A stretch of DNA of 64,000 nucleotides from Aedes albopictus (taxonomy: Eukaryota > Arthropoda > Insecta > Diptera > Culicidae), in assembly GCF_035046485.1 (NCBI RefSeq), contig NC_085138.1, positions 329,960,129 to 330,024,128 of the forward strand, read 5' to 3'. Shown piece after piece: positions 33,889-46,393 of this stretch. The notes below the pieces were generated by a model, which was not told the DNA's origin, did no database searches, and saw only the letters and a program-made list of their open reading frames with translations. Both the position numbers and the translations under genes were made by a program. The first letter of the stretch is position 1; each line of letters starts with the position of its first letter.

Positions 33889-36800
33889 CTGGAAGTTGAC
33901 GGGAAAAAAGAATAACGTTAGAAACGGTAAAACGAGTTTCGGTCGAGATTTATTGTTTACATTTGCGTAGGGTTAATTAATATTTCAGGTTTTTGTCGCT
34001 GTGTCCTGTAAAAGGTCCTATCAGTTTATAATTCGAATGCCTAGGTTTCAGAAATTAGATCGCAGCTCTGAGTAGTATGAAGTTCTACCAAATCATTAGG
34101 GGTACTCACTAAACAGATTAAATTGCTGCGTAAGCCATGATTTTCTGCTTATTTGAAATATTTCATGATTTTGTGGATGAAATAATCAAAGATTGCCTTG
34201 GTGATCGTGACGTTTAATCAGTTCAATCAGTTTACGCGGTTAAGTGAATCCCCCTATTGTTAAAAATCTGTAGGCAGCGAAACCTCATCAGTGTTTTGCG
34301 AGTTTAAAATCTCAGCAATCCACCTTGTCCACCTTGAGTCGAGGATAAAGAGGAAAGGAAACATTCCAATTAGGGGCGTGAAAGGTAGTAGCAGCACTTT
34401 GGTAAACACTTGAAGATACGGGTACAAAATGATGCAATGGTTACTTCCTCGTTGATGAATAGTAGTTTACGCAACAAGATGCAGAATGAAGATTTTTATT
34501 GCACGAGTTGTACACTTATCCAACGAGGCTTGCCGAGTTGGATAAGTACGACGAGTGCTGTAAAAATCTAGTTCTGCACTGAGATGCGTACAACGTTTTT
34601 TGCAATTTTATAAATTACCACTTGAGGATAGTTTTTAACAAAACTTTTACATCAAACTGCACACTGATGTTCATAGCCATGTTTAAGAAAGTCTGATCAT
34701 AGCAGGTTATACTGTGCAATTGTCACAATTTTTCAAACCTGCGTCCAGAAAGCATCAAGAAGTTGATCAAAAATGAAAACTGATAATTTGGTGTGAGAAA
34801 GTAGGCCTTTTCCTGTCAGATTTGCGTAAGGTAAAACAGCCTATTACGATGAGAAATTGCAAAAAGTTTTTAACATGTCGCAAAAACTGTTCGTTCAATA
34901 AAAATCAGTGCGTCGAGACACGATAGATGCACCAACCAGGCCACATAATTAAGATATGTGCCCGCTCAACTGATCAGCAGCACAAATATGATAATATTCG
35001 CACAGCTCAGCTGGAAATCATGGTTCGCAGTTCGATTTAAAGCTCCAGACACCACCACCAGTTCTGCAGAACCAATGTTAACACGGTATCGAATCAAATG
35101 CGCAAATTCCGCGCTGCCACCGCCGTCTGCCGAGCCGAGATGTATTTACATGCCGTATCCTCAGGGGGTCCATCCATCACTTTTGCTTTTCAAACCACAA
35201 CCTCAGCAGTATCACTAGCTGCTTGCTGACTTGCATCGGATGCTAGTAGACCAGACGTGACTAGCTTGTTACCACCACACACGGGTGCTTACTACCCGGG
35301 CTACAACTGCTGCAGAGAAGGAAATTGGACAGGTGATTTTTGACGGCGCGAATCGGATTATGGCAATCACATGTGGCTTTTCACGCGACACGCCATCAAA
35401 ACACTCCCCAAGTACGTTTTTTTTGTCGCTGGGCTAAAGCAGATGTGGTGGCATGAGTTAGGGTTTGATACGACTTTGCGTAGGTGTTGGAGCCAAAGTG
35501 GATGAATGATGATCTTGTTGCTCGGCTTTACACAAAGCAAGAGAAATCGAAATCAGGTGAAACGAATCAGAACGATTACTGGTCACGCAGAGACGTGGCA
35601 TGTGGGTAAACTGAAAGATTCTTGTGTAATTCGATTCATGGCAGAGTTATGGTTATACCGTAAAATGCAATTTAATGACGATACGACCAAATGAAATTCC
35701 CTTGGCGCACTGTTTTCAGAAACACTAACATCACGAATCGAGCATCACTTGTGACCTTCAATCCCTTAACTACCACGTATTTCCAACGATTACCGTTAAT
35801 TAGAAGCTGCTTCTACTGACTACCCTGACTTAACCTGATCCAAACTCGTCTACTTTTCGGCGTAGCTCAGTCCGTCAACAGCCAACAGCCGGGGCCAATC
35901 AGTGCCACCGGATCGGATGGAACCATTTTTCGCCCGCCTGCCACTCTAGACTGCGACGAGGCTCTAATTCGATATAACTGTCCGATTTGCCGGTTGCAAA
36001 CATCAATCAGGCTCTTGTCGTCGGTGGAGGAGATCGTACGTTAACCTGACACCGTGGCCGCGCGTTGCTGGGGCACACATTTCCACCTTCATCAGTCAAT
36101 TGCAGCGCAGTCAGTTTGGACCGGCGTGCGGAGTCGAAGCCAATTCTACCGAATAAGGCTAATAACCATTAGAAACAACACATGCGACTGAATAGCGCGT
36201 GTGACTTTTTCCCCTTGCACGAGTGTCGATCTAGGACCGCTGAAAGCTGACTGGTTGGCTGCTGATGGAGTTGAAAGGATTTGCACGACGACACCGGCTT
36301 GTGTGTTGAGTTGCCAATTATGAACATAATATCGTTCAGGCCAATGCAATGCAAGGCAATATGGCAGACGGTTGATGAGACGTGATGATTCGTCGTCAAT
36401 CAAGTGTGATGATCCGTCCTCGAGAAGAGTTCAAATCGGATTTGTTTCACAACTACCAAACGATTGGCTTTCAACCGTCTAGGCTAGGATCATCAATCTA
36501 TATTACACTTTGGATTAGCACAATCGTGTACTGGATGACATCACAGTAATGTTGCGCTGGGAAATGTACATTACCAGCATGATTGCAGTCCGTGTTAGTT
36601 AGTTGATGGTATACACCTTTTGCAATATGGATTAGGAGTAAGAAAATTGTGACAAATGTGGACATATACTGTATCGTTTGGCGAGTATATGCTGGGTAGC
36701 GCGTACCTTCGGTGGTTGCACAGCGATAAAATAGGTCTTTTGAATGATACTGTGCCTCCTACCCAGCACCTCCTTTTCCCTAACGATCGGTTAGCCCACA

Positions 36801-37189
36801 ACAGTTACTTCAGTTTAATGCTGATAGAGAAGCAGATGGGGATTCCAACTGCAAACCTCCAACATCATCATCCATATACCTGAAAAAAACTCTACACAAA
36901 ACTAAGTTAAACGCATGTCATAAAGGCTTCACATCACAAGGATGGGGGCAGAAACATTTTGCACGACCAACGTGAAGTTATTGAACAATAAAAGCAGTAC
37001 TTTGATGAACAGCAGAACGGCACAGGGTACACAGACACATGGCAAAGAAGGAGTTGCCTAAGTCAGCTTGGCAAACGATAGTTAGCAACCGACTCCCTCG
37101 CTCTGTCAAGTTATTTTTACATTTGCATCCAAATTTTGATGTTCATTTCAAACCCCTCTAAATGCTGAACCTTAAACATGAAACGCCAT
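33889..37189. other. Upstream fz intron, low repeat density
   Basis: GC-richer and less repetitive than the rest, especially 35000-36500. No coding exon could be recognised. A stretch this long without obvious elements, close to an exon, is a reasonable place for enhancer DNA, but that is inference only. Confidence 0.4.
34492..34582. repeat. Imperfect hairpin, possible MITE
   Basis: gcagaatgaagatttttatt...cacttatccaacgaggc pairs with its imperfect inverse ...gttggataagt...taaaaatctagttctgc over about 45 bases. Confidence 0.6.
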
Positions 37190-37995
37190 GACAACCTTCC
37201 AAAAACCCCCTAAAGTCTCATTGCAGTTTATTTGAGAGCATGTAAAGTGCCATAACACCATTCTGAAACCTCTTGCAATGCCCTGAAATGCCCTTGAAAC
37301 GCACTGTAGTGCGTTGTAATGCCTTTTAAACCCCCCTGAGAACCCCATTAAGCTCCCCGAGTGCCTATGAAGCCCCTAAAATGCCTCCGAAACCCCCTGA
37401 AACGTCCTGATACGTATTGTACATCCTTGAAACACATTGAAATCCCTGAAATTCATGTAAAGCTAACCCGAGGGTTTGAGAAGCCCCCTTTAGACCCTCT
37501 GAAACCTCCTGAAACACCTTGATATGTAATGTAAAGCCTCTGGAACCCCCCTCAAGCCCCCGTAAAGCTCACCTAAAAACCTGCGAAGCCCTCTTAAATC
37601 CCTTTTAAACCAGCTGAAACGTATAGAAACACCTCTGAAACCTCCGTGAAGCTCAGCCTGATGAGCTCCCAAAGCCCCGTTGAAAGCTCCTGAAACGCTC
37701 TTAACCCTTCAGCACGCGCGCTGTTGTAAAAAAGTACAACACTACCAAAACACCTCGCTCGACGTATACAGCGCGAGCGCACTGCAGTTTCGGTTGCTTG
37801 ATGGCGCGCGTCCTGGAAGGTTAAATGCCCTTCAAACCCTCCTTGAACCCCCGTGTAGCTCATCAGAAAGGATGCGATTCCCATTAAAACCTCCTGAAAC
37901 GCCTTGATATGCCTTGAAACGCTTCTGACCAAACGCTCCCCACCTCTAAAACTCTTTTGAAAGCCAACTAAAATCTTCCAAGGATGCCCCCCTTC
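37190..37995. repeat. Degenerate 'cctgaaacgccttgaaa' tract
   Basis: The longest clean example of this repeat, with many cctgaaac, ccttgaaac and cccctgaaa units. It hosts a 116-bp piggyBac-type MITE. The minus-strand frame at 37594-38022 is a repeat artefact. Confidence 0.75.
37705..37820. mobile_element. 116-bp piggyBac-type MITE (TTAA TSD), copy 1
   Basis: Flanked by TTAA at 37701-37704 and 37821-37824. Ends cccttcagcacgcgcgc / gcgcgcgtcctggaagg. The GC-rich interior contrasts with its surroundings. Confidence 0.85.
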
Positions 37996-38011
37996 AAGGA
38001 GTTGTATATTA

Positions 38012-39121
38012 GAGTGGGTCATCGTTTATATGGAAAAATGAAAAATTCAATGGTATCCCATCAGATCAAAGATTTTTTGATCCCATTTCAGGACCCAAAT
38101 AAGTGTGCAAAATTTGGGCACGATCGGTTATGTCTACGTTTTGCGCATCGCGTTTGAAGTTTGTATGGGGTTTTACATGGGAAAACATACTTTTTTGCAT
38201 TTCTCTCATAACAAGCTGGAATTTTTCTAAAACCGTGTAACCGATAAAGTGAAAACATAGCCTAGGGTATCCTGAAAAACTTTGTCGAAGACCGAGAAGT
38301 TATCTGATGCTTATGAAAAAAGTTATAGCGTTGGCATTGCTTGGCGAAACAGCATGATTTTGTTGCTATTGTTATTCCTTTACATGTTAAAACATAAACA
38401 CATGCATGCGGTTCGTTGATTATAACCAAGGTTGCAACCATTCATTTGCGAAAATTTACATTCATTTGCTATTATCTCAGTTCAGAAGCATGCTATCGAG
38501 AAACAATGTATGGATGAATTTAACCTTGTAGTTTTATCTGAAACTTTACCGAATAACATTGGGGTCGCACACGCATTCCAAAGTCGTGAGCGAGCAGTGA
38601 AGGTAACTTTCTACAGCGTGAATGAAATTTACATTCACCGCGTGGAGAGTTGCCTTTACAGCTCGCTCACGACTTTGGTATACGTTTGCGACCCCAATGT
38701 TATTCGGCAAACTTTCAGATAAAACTACAAGGTTAAATTCATCCATACATTGTTTCTCGATAGCATGCTTCTGAACTGAGATAATAGCAAATGAATGTAA
38801 ATTTTCGCAAATGAATGGTTGCAACCTTGATTATAACTATTTTCACTAGCGTCGGATCGCTTGGCGGTCTTCAACAAAGTTTTTCAGAACATCCTAGGCT
38901 ACCATTTTACAGTATCGGTTAAAAAGTTTTAGACAAAATTTTCCAACTTATGGCTGAAATGCAAAAAAGTATGCTTTCTCATAAAAATCCCATACAAATT
39001 TCAATTGCAATGCGCAAAGTGTAGACGCAACCGATCGTGCTCAAATTTTGCACAGGTACTCAGGACCCGAAACGGAACCAAAAAAGCTTTGATCCGAGAA
39101 AACGGTTCCGATGACCCACAC
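38012..39121. mobile_element. TA foldback element, copy 2, interrupted
   Basis: Ends gagtgggtcat / atgacccacac, TA at 38010-38011 and 39122-39123. Subtracting the nested hAT-type insertion and its TSD leaves 699 bp, matching the 698-bp copy at 27028-27725 in structure. Confidence 0.87.
38427..38829. mobile_element. 403-bp hAT-type palindrome MITE
   Basis: The two halves are near-perfect reverse complements from caaggttgcaacc to ggttgcaaccttg. An exact 8-bp TSD, attataac, lies at 38419-38426 and 38830-38837. The palindrome is so complete that plus- and minus-strand frames begin with the same 30 residues. An 8-bp TSD indicates the hAT superfamily. Confidence 0.9.
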
Positions 39122-39123
39122 TA

Positions 39124-41246
39124 TTGTATATACCACCTGTCATAAGAACGGACTCACTTGAAAAAATATTAGAACACTCTGTTGAATATTGCACAACCTT
39201 GTAAAGTTAAGCATCACCTGAAAACTAATGAATTCATGCTGCTATATCTCGAATTTCTGATAATCTGCAAAGATACAGTCTTCAGCAAAACTATTCAGAA
39301 GATCGTTGACATCTTAGAGACAAACACTTTAATTCGCAATTCTGCCGCTAGATGAAGCTAGTGAGCATGTAAAAATTAACATGTTTAATGATCAGATAGA
39401 AAGTTCAAGTCTTCGACGAAGTTGTTCAGAAGGTATGTGGGTTCATTCAAATTATTACGCATTCCAATTTTTTACAATTTTAGACCCCCTTCCATCTCCT
39501 ACGAAACAGTTCTCGACTCCGACCATCCATCCCCCTTAGCCTAACGTAACATTTGAACGCACTTGATTCGCTTGAATATGTATTGAATTAGGCCTGCATC
39601 ACTTGATCATGAAGTGAATTGCACCTGAATCACTTGAATATGAATTGATTCAGATGACTATGACGTGAATCAGACCTGAATAACTTGAATTAAAGTGATT
39701 CTGAACTGAATCACATGGTAATGAAGTAAATTAGAACTGGATCACTTGAATATGAAGTGAATCGGACCCCTTATTACTTGAATATGGAGTGAATTGAACA
39801 GATTTTTTTACACGACTTTCACGAACTTGCGCGATGTGCTTTAGGGAATATTCTTCTTTGTTGATCGTTACTTCTTTCCGATGGGATTCAAATTTCCACC
39901 AGAGATCCCTTATCATCCTTGACAACCTGTCAACATTTGAAGACAATGCGATAAAAGACGTTTCAAAAACGTTTTTTACACGATTTTTTTTCGTGGACCA
40001 ACTAATCGCGTTGCTGATAGTGTGATGGTGATTTTGATTCAACTAGGTAACCACCAAGGCACCCAGCCGTTTGTTTCCATTTGAAGGACTTCTTGGTGTG
40101 CCTCGATGTGCCGCACAGCATATAAGAGGTATGCTAGGCACAATGTTCCAAGCGATTATCCCTTGATTAGAACTGAATCACTTGAATATGGAGTAAATCG
40201 CACCTGAATGCTTACTACCCGAGTTTGTTCAACATTGGATTTAGTTATCAACATGAAAACATACTGATGATTGATAACTGGTTTTAATATCAATTAGTTA
40301 TCATTCAGAGCTATTTTATCGACGAAAAAAAAAACTACTTTACCGACATTGTCAGCAATTGAAAAAAGTTTCTGATAATTCACTTATCATGTTTTCAACT
40401 ATTTCACCCAGCGGATCTCGAACCCTGATTGAGTGATCGCCGGTCGCATCCGATAGCCCCTATACCAACGGGCTTAGTGAGAGTAATTGAAAGCTACGCT
40501 TTCGTACTACAGTCGCATTGAAAGTGGGAACGGAATCTATTTTTAGATTCGACGTTCATCAGACCCTCAGTTTTAGAAAAGCTTTGAAATATTCGTTTGG
40601 AAACTGATAACATATTTTATTTTCTTTTAGTATTTTTGTGTTATCGTGATAGATCAAAACTATCGTTAACTAAATTTGTTATCATCTGGTTATGATCAAT
40701 TGGAAAAGATGATAAGAAAAATAACAAAATGATAACATCGATAACACAGTTTGCTGAAATCTCAACTAACGCTTGACGTTCAAAATTAAATGTCAGCGGA
40801 ACATATGGGTGCTGCTACAAGGAGAAAAATCAGAGTAGTTTGAATCGTGTTTGAAAATCGTGTTTGTTGATTTACAAATCCAAAAGTGTGTATTGTTTTG
40901 ACAGCCATTTTGTTGTTTTAAACCAACAAGCCGCATGCCTCTCCGTTAGAATCAAAATCTTTCGGGTCCGAAATCGACGCCGGTGCATTTAGTGGTTCTT
41001 TTGAGTTTTGATTTTGTGCCTCATTCAAGGACGAGAAACCAAGACAACTAGCGATGGAGAGATAGATGGAGGCACATGAATGGGTGAGCAATAAGCGTAG
41101 ACTTTTTTGTTGTATTGGTTTTTGTCTGTTTAGTCTATTTTTTATATTTGAGGCACACTTTGATTAGTACTTCAAGTAACGGCATTCACTCCTAAACGTA
41201 GAGATGCAGCGATTCTCGGTCTCTATAACATCGTTTGTCTTACTAA
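39124..41246. other. Intron with short repeats
   Basis: 39570-39800 has a loose repeat of cttgaatatgaagtgaatc. 40250-40790 is rich in gataac/gttatc motifs. A tRNA-like SINE head lies on the minus strand near 40418-40500. No coding sequence. Confidence 0.45.
40418..40500 (-). repeat. tRNA-like SINE head
   Basis: On minus, box A-like taagcccgttggtatagggg and box B-like gggttcgagatcc are at pol III spacing. The acceptor stem does not close well, so this is not called a tRNA gene. Confidence 0.4.
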
Positions 41247-41640
41247 CATTCCTTCCCATCCTCGATGACCGTAAAGCAGTGGCCGGCGCCGTTATTGACC
41301 TAAATATTGATGGTTTCCCCCCTTATCGAACACGACGATTTGAATGCGTCGCGGATGAAACCGTCCAGAGTCGTCGCAGCCAATCAGCAGTCTGACGTTT
41401 CTCCGATCTCACTAACACAAACAGCAGCAGAGCTAGTGCTTGATTCGTTGCGATGATTCAGAAATGCCGATTGGAAGTTGGCAGCGCGTATTGTTATGAA
41501 AGCAACATACAATAGAGTTGAGAGTTCTCGAACTGTGTACATTGAGAATGCTTTGCTAGTCGCAAGCCCCATTCATTGATTCTCTGTGCAATTTCGATTG
41601 CTCCGGTCAATCACGGAGTAGCAACTACGAATGCATGCTA
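41247..41640. repeat. Dispersed repeat, copy 2 of the 360-640 family
   Basis: Shares gtggccggcgccgttattga and tcaatcacggag.agcaac with 360-640, but holds about 100 bp more between the blocks. Confidence 0.6.
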
Positions 41641-41789
41641 ATTTTTGTTGTTGTTTTTATGAATCATGTCATTGTAAATCTTGATTCAATTTAACAAATT
41701 TACCGTTGGAATCAACCTAATATGTTGTTTGGAAGAAAAACAACCTGAAAATTATTTCGAATGAGCTTAATCAGTTCTGTACTTTTTAA

Positions 41790-42310
41790 TTCCGCCCTAA
41801 TTGCTTATCCTTTGACAGATACGCGTATTTAGACTACCACTTGTAATCTTCCTCAGTGTCAGTTATACATTGAAGAAGTCATCGCATTCACTCAGCTTAT
41901 ATACTAAAATCCTACCGCTACTAGTATATAAGTGGGGTGAATGCGATGACTTCTGCAGTAGATAACTGAAACTGAGGAAGATTACAAGTGCGGAGATTAG
42001 AAGCAAAGGGATGTAAGTGTCAAAAACCCATTTTCGAGTAAATGAGGTTTGAAGTTTTTCACCAATTTTTCATCCCATACAAAATGTATGGAGTTTCAAA
42101 GTTGACCCAATTTTCTACGATTTATTGTAATTTTTCTAATCATCGTAAAAATAATCTTAAAAAAATTTCTGATATCTTAAAACCTGAAGAATTTTGGGAT
42201 ATGCTCAGCTCAAAACTGACAAAATGGTCACTTACACCCCTTTGATTATGGGCCCCTCAAGTGGTAGTCAAAATACTCGTATCTGTCAAAGGATAAGCAA
42301 TTAGGGCGAA
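41790..42310. mobile_element. Foldback repeat with gatac.cgtat termini
   Basis: Outer blocks gccctaattgcttatccttt / aggataagcaattagggc are inverse to each other. An inner palindrome (41838-41990) has arms of about 70 bp containing cttgtaatcttcctcagt and gaatgcgatgacttct. No TSD was resolved. Confidence 0.65.
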
Positions 42311-42761
42311 ATTAAAAGGTACAAAACTGATTACACTCATTCGAAGAGGGTATTCTGCTTAGAGGGTTCGAAAAGTCGGTACAAGACCCGAAAATTAGTT
42401 TCAAACAAACGAAATTTTGGCTTGATTTTTGGTATGTTTCATTGCACAATTCACTGTATACTCTAATACCCCTAAGTTAGTTTCTCGGAGAAGATTTCCA
42501 TAGAAAAAATGCCTAATAAGAAATTTCCGATAGCTTGGCCGATAACTTAACATAGCTTACGGCTTGTACCTCGACAAAGTGATTCTGTTTTCTAGTTCGT
42601 CAGTATTTCACATATGTATTAAAAAAATGAATGTTAGTGCATGAGTTCACCGGAACGCGAACACCGGAACGGAATGATCTACCTGATCTCCTGGAATAAA
42701 AAAAAAAAGTTTTCCGGTTTTGTTGTATAACACGAAGAAGCATGCTATTCTGATCTCAAAA

Positions 42762-43204
42762 CAGGTATTCTTCGATATAACGTACCCTCGATATAGCGAA
42801 TTCGATATAACGTACATTTTGCTTCGATATAAAGTACAACATTGAAAATTTTATTTTTTTCCCAGGAATAACTTTCAGACAAACTACAAAATCACTCAAC
42901 TCAATGTTTTGTTGCAGCATTAGCCTTTTTACCCAAAATAAGTGCAATTTGGGGAAAAAAAGAGTGTACGTTATATCGAAGCAAAATGTAGATACGTTAT
43001 ATCGAAGCACAAAAAACGAAATGAGTTTTTCATGAAAACTCATGTTTTTCATTATTGGTTTTGTGAATTTCACTGAAATCATTAATTGGGGTTAATTTCA
43101 CGTCAAATACATCAACACTAGCATAAAAAATATCAAATTTTTCTCTGCTTCGATATAACGTACAAGGAGAATTTTTTTTTGTACGTTATATCGAAGAATA
43201 CCTG
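42762..43204. mobile_element. 443-bp MITE with cgatataacgtac iterons
   Basis: Ends caggtattcttcgatataac / gttatatcgaagaatacctg. Three or more extra ttcgatataacgta copies sit inside the left end and several inverted copies in the interior. The right flank reads TA but the left does not, so the TA TSD is partly lost. Confidence 0.8.
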
Positions 43205-44661
43205 TAGTAATTTTATCGAGCTTGAACAATGACAGAATAATGATTAACAGTTGTCGTTTGATATTCCAGGTCAATCTTGACGCACCGTTAATTATTCATC
43301 AAATGTAAGTTTTGACTTATGTTTCAACCTTTTGCTATTTCCTCCACTGTGCTCTATGGTTCAAGTTTATTAATGATGGCATGGGCTGTACCGTCTGGAT
43401 CTGCAATTTAATGGTTATTTCGTGAACCGACTAATGGTTACAAGCATCACGCTGCCGCCGACACCCTATCTCGAGGTAATTATCGTTTAACTTGAATTAA
43501 ACTAAACGGCATGGCATCCAACAACTGTCGATTTGTGAAAGGGTAAATAAACTTCGAGCGAGGAGATTGAGATTGTAATGCTACGAAATTAGCTACCGTG
43601 ATTAATACAAGTTGCCAGTCGCTAGGAGTTTTGTAGATTTTCCCAATCGTTTGCACTAAAGTGAGAGTGATTTGCTCGAAAATAAACGTTTCCCACGGGC
43701 TCAGATCTGGGTGAAAGATGGCCCTCCGCTATTGAATAATTCAAGTGGCTATCCTCCTCAACGAAAACAGTCCAAACACGATCGTTATCTCCATTGGTCA
43801 GCTAATGTTCCCTTGTCTAGCTTTGCTGCCGGGATCGATTCACCTATTCAGTCGGCACTTCTCATAGCAAATGCGAATCATAACCGCAGCAAAGCACCAC
43901 TCAAACCGCCATCGTTCAGAGACCCCCAACAACCAACAAAAACAGGAACAAAGCGCAAACCATGAGCGGTACTTGAAACGAGCCCAGTTTGTGGTTGGGC
44001 CACTCCACTTTCGGTCGGATCATAGACCAGAGCAAAAATTCAGCTCACGTCAAAAAAATAGCGCCATTTCCGCCAAAATTACGCGCCAACCGAAGGGTGT
44101 GTTACCGGCCGGAGTGATTTGCAGGTAATTACCGTTAGAGGAAAACATTCGGAACCGCACCATAATCGTCGTCATCATCATCACCATCATCGACGTCGTC
44201 GTCGTTGGCATAATCGCGGCGGTGGCGATCATAACTTGGTGGTTCCGCTCGGGAGATGAACCGTACGGAAATGTTCCACATCATTGGGGTCCATCTGAGG
44301 CCTGGCGTTTGGCACATACTCATCACACACATATCTCAACCGAACTCAACTTTCACCCGAGGTGTCAAACCGTCATTTCCGATCTCTCTTCCCTCGACCG
44401 ACCGGCGTTTAAATGGCGATGATGATGCTCTTTTGTTTTGTCATCAAGTGAGGTGCTTTGGTTTTTTTTTTTCTTTGCGTGGGAACCTCAATAGTACAGA
44501 CAGTTGAAGTGTCATTGAGAGAGGAAAATTGCACGTTTCATACGAGGTAGTCTTTCAATGCTACAATTCATTGTTTGTAGTAGTGTTTGCAATAATTAGA
44601 GTTTCCCTTGGAGTTTCCTTTCCAAGCATGATTCTCTCCCTTCAAAATCAGAGAGCATATA
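43205..44661. other. Intron, no gene
   Basis: Unique-looking DNA with a gtcgtcatcatcatcacc-type simple stretch at 44168-44205. Frames at 43672-44507 have no domains. Confidence 0.45.
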
Positions 44662-45151
44662 GGGTGGGTGTACCAATTATGGCACTACCTAAGGAAAGCT
44701 ATTTATATAAAAATAACGAGAAGACCAACGAATATCATCAATAAGTTAAAAGACAGCTTAGTTTCCATTCTTTACAGGAAAAATATAGAAACGGAGCCAA
44801 AACTACTTTTAGTATTGATTACGGCGTGTGCCAATGATAGGAACCCTGTACCAGTTATGGTTACATTTTTTAACTTCGGTTCCTTTTCGCACTATTTGCA
44901 TGCATTCCTTATGGGGTTAGCCATAACTGGTACACTATGGTGAAAAAGGGTGCAAGGAAGCCGAAATTTTAAGGAAAATGATTTATTTCTACCATGATTT
45001 GAGGAAAATGTGGAGTTTAAATGAGTGCGACTATCTTTTGTGAACGTGATCTGTTGTTCACAATTTTTTTCTTGTTGATTTACATCGTTAAAGGGTGAAA
45101 ATTAACTATGGCGAATAATTGGTACTATAGCCATAATTGGTACACTTACCC
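44662..45151. mobile_element. 490-bp TA MITE (gtgtaccaattatgg)
   Basis: Ends gggtgggtgtaccaattatg / ccataattggtacacttacc, flanked by TA at 44660-44661 and 45152-45153. A partial copy lies at 21890-22210. Confidence 0.85.
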
Positions 45152-45235
45152 TATAGCCGAGACGGTAAGTCTAATGGGACATTGCTATTTCTGTTCAAAG
45201 GGTCGTGGGTGCAACCCTACAAGGATTTATTCAGG

Positions 45236-46080
45236 CCAGTAATTCCTTCGGAGAGATTTTTCTTCCAAGGACTCATTTGAGAAATCATAGATTCCTTGAG
45301 AGTTTCTCCTAAAGGATATCACAAAAGTTAATTTAAGAAATCTTTCATTCTTTGGATTCCTTCCGACATTACTCCATGAAGTCTTACGAATTTTAGAAAA
45401 TCCTCCAGGAATTCTATTAGCGCAGTCGTCAATGCGTTTTTTTTAAGTCCTTTTAGAACATCTTCCAAGGATAATAGCGTTTCCTTGAGAGGATCTTTCA
45501 GAAATATATTAAAGAATTTCTTTAGAGACATTTCCAAGGATTTCCTCATAAATTCGTCCATAGTTTAATTCAAATATTCGTTCGAAAAGTCTTTCGGGAA
45601 ATTATCCAGGGATTCCTTAGATATTCTCTCATTTCTCCAAATATTTTGCGGTAAATTTCCATGGGCTTCTTCTGAGACTCCGCCATCGCCAGGGATTACT
45701 TTAGCAATTATTCAAGGGATTCATTAAGAAAATTCTTCAGGAATTTTTCTAGGGATTGCTTTCTTTTATGAAGTCTTCCAATGTTTTCTTCAGAAAATCT
45801 TTCTTCAATTCGTACAGGTATTAATTTGAAGATGTCGTTCACCTATAATTTGCTCAGGAATTGCTCTCTGGATTCCATTGAAAATTCTAGCAGGAATATG
45901 CCTAGGAATTTCTTGCGATTTTTCCAGAAAATCCTGCAGGAATGTTTCCAGCATTTTATTACTTTCAGTGATTCGGGCAGGAGTTCATCTAGAGATTCAT
46001 ACAGATATTCCTTCGGGATTTCCTCTAGATATTTTTTAATATTTTTCCTGGAAATTTCTCTGGCATTTTCTCTAAGCAGT
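45236..46080. repeat. Degenerate 'aattccttcagg' tract, left of the nested stack
   Basis: The same repeat as 58430-59230, and both contain gagactccgcca.....agggatta. The composite retrotransposon at 46081-58405 therefore split a single satellite tract or landed between related units. Confidence 0.75.
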
Positions 46081-46393
46081 ACGTGGCGGTAGCAGTTCCC
46101 TCAACTGGCTAAGAATATCACTACGGATTGCATGATCCGGTGGTAAAAGTCCACCAAACAAGCGACCCCCAATTCAAGCGTACCGTGCCTAGGAATGAAT
46201 GGTTAGGGGGGTCTAATAAAATCGTAACCGTGAACGGAGCCTGTGGAGTACCAGGGCACCCTCCACAGTATGTTGCCCTTACTGTGTTAAACGGAGCAAT
46301 GACGCAGTGGACCTTATTTGTCTCCGGGATAATCGGCCACTTTTCTTATGTCTCAATTCCGAGGCTTAATAAAAGTGGGTAAATGAAATTTTT

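Noticed and set aside
38432..38824. Two facing open frames sharing their first ~30 residues
   Set aside because: They are the two strands of a hAT-type palindrome (38427-38829) and have no domain or coding signal.
44160..44215. catcatcatcaccatcatcg stretch as a His-rich coding segment
   Set aside because: Simple-sequence DNA with no supporting frame or splice structure.
46128..46382. Possible ORF1 end of the R1-like element
   Set aside because: No zinc knuckle spacing or ORF1 motif is present; treated as a non-coding 5' piece.
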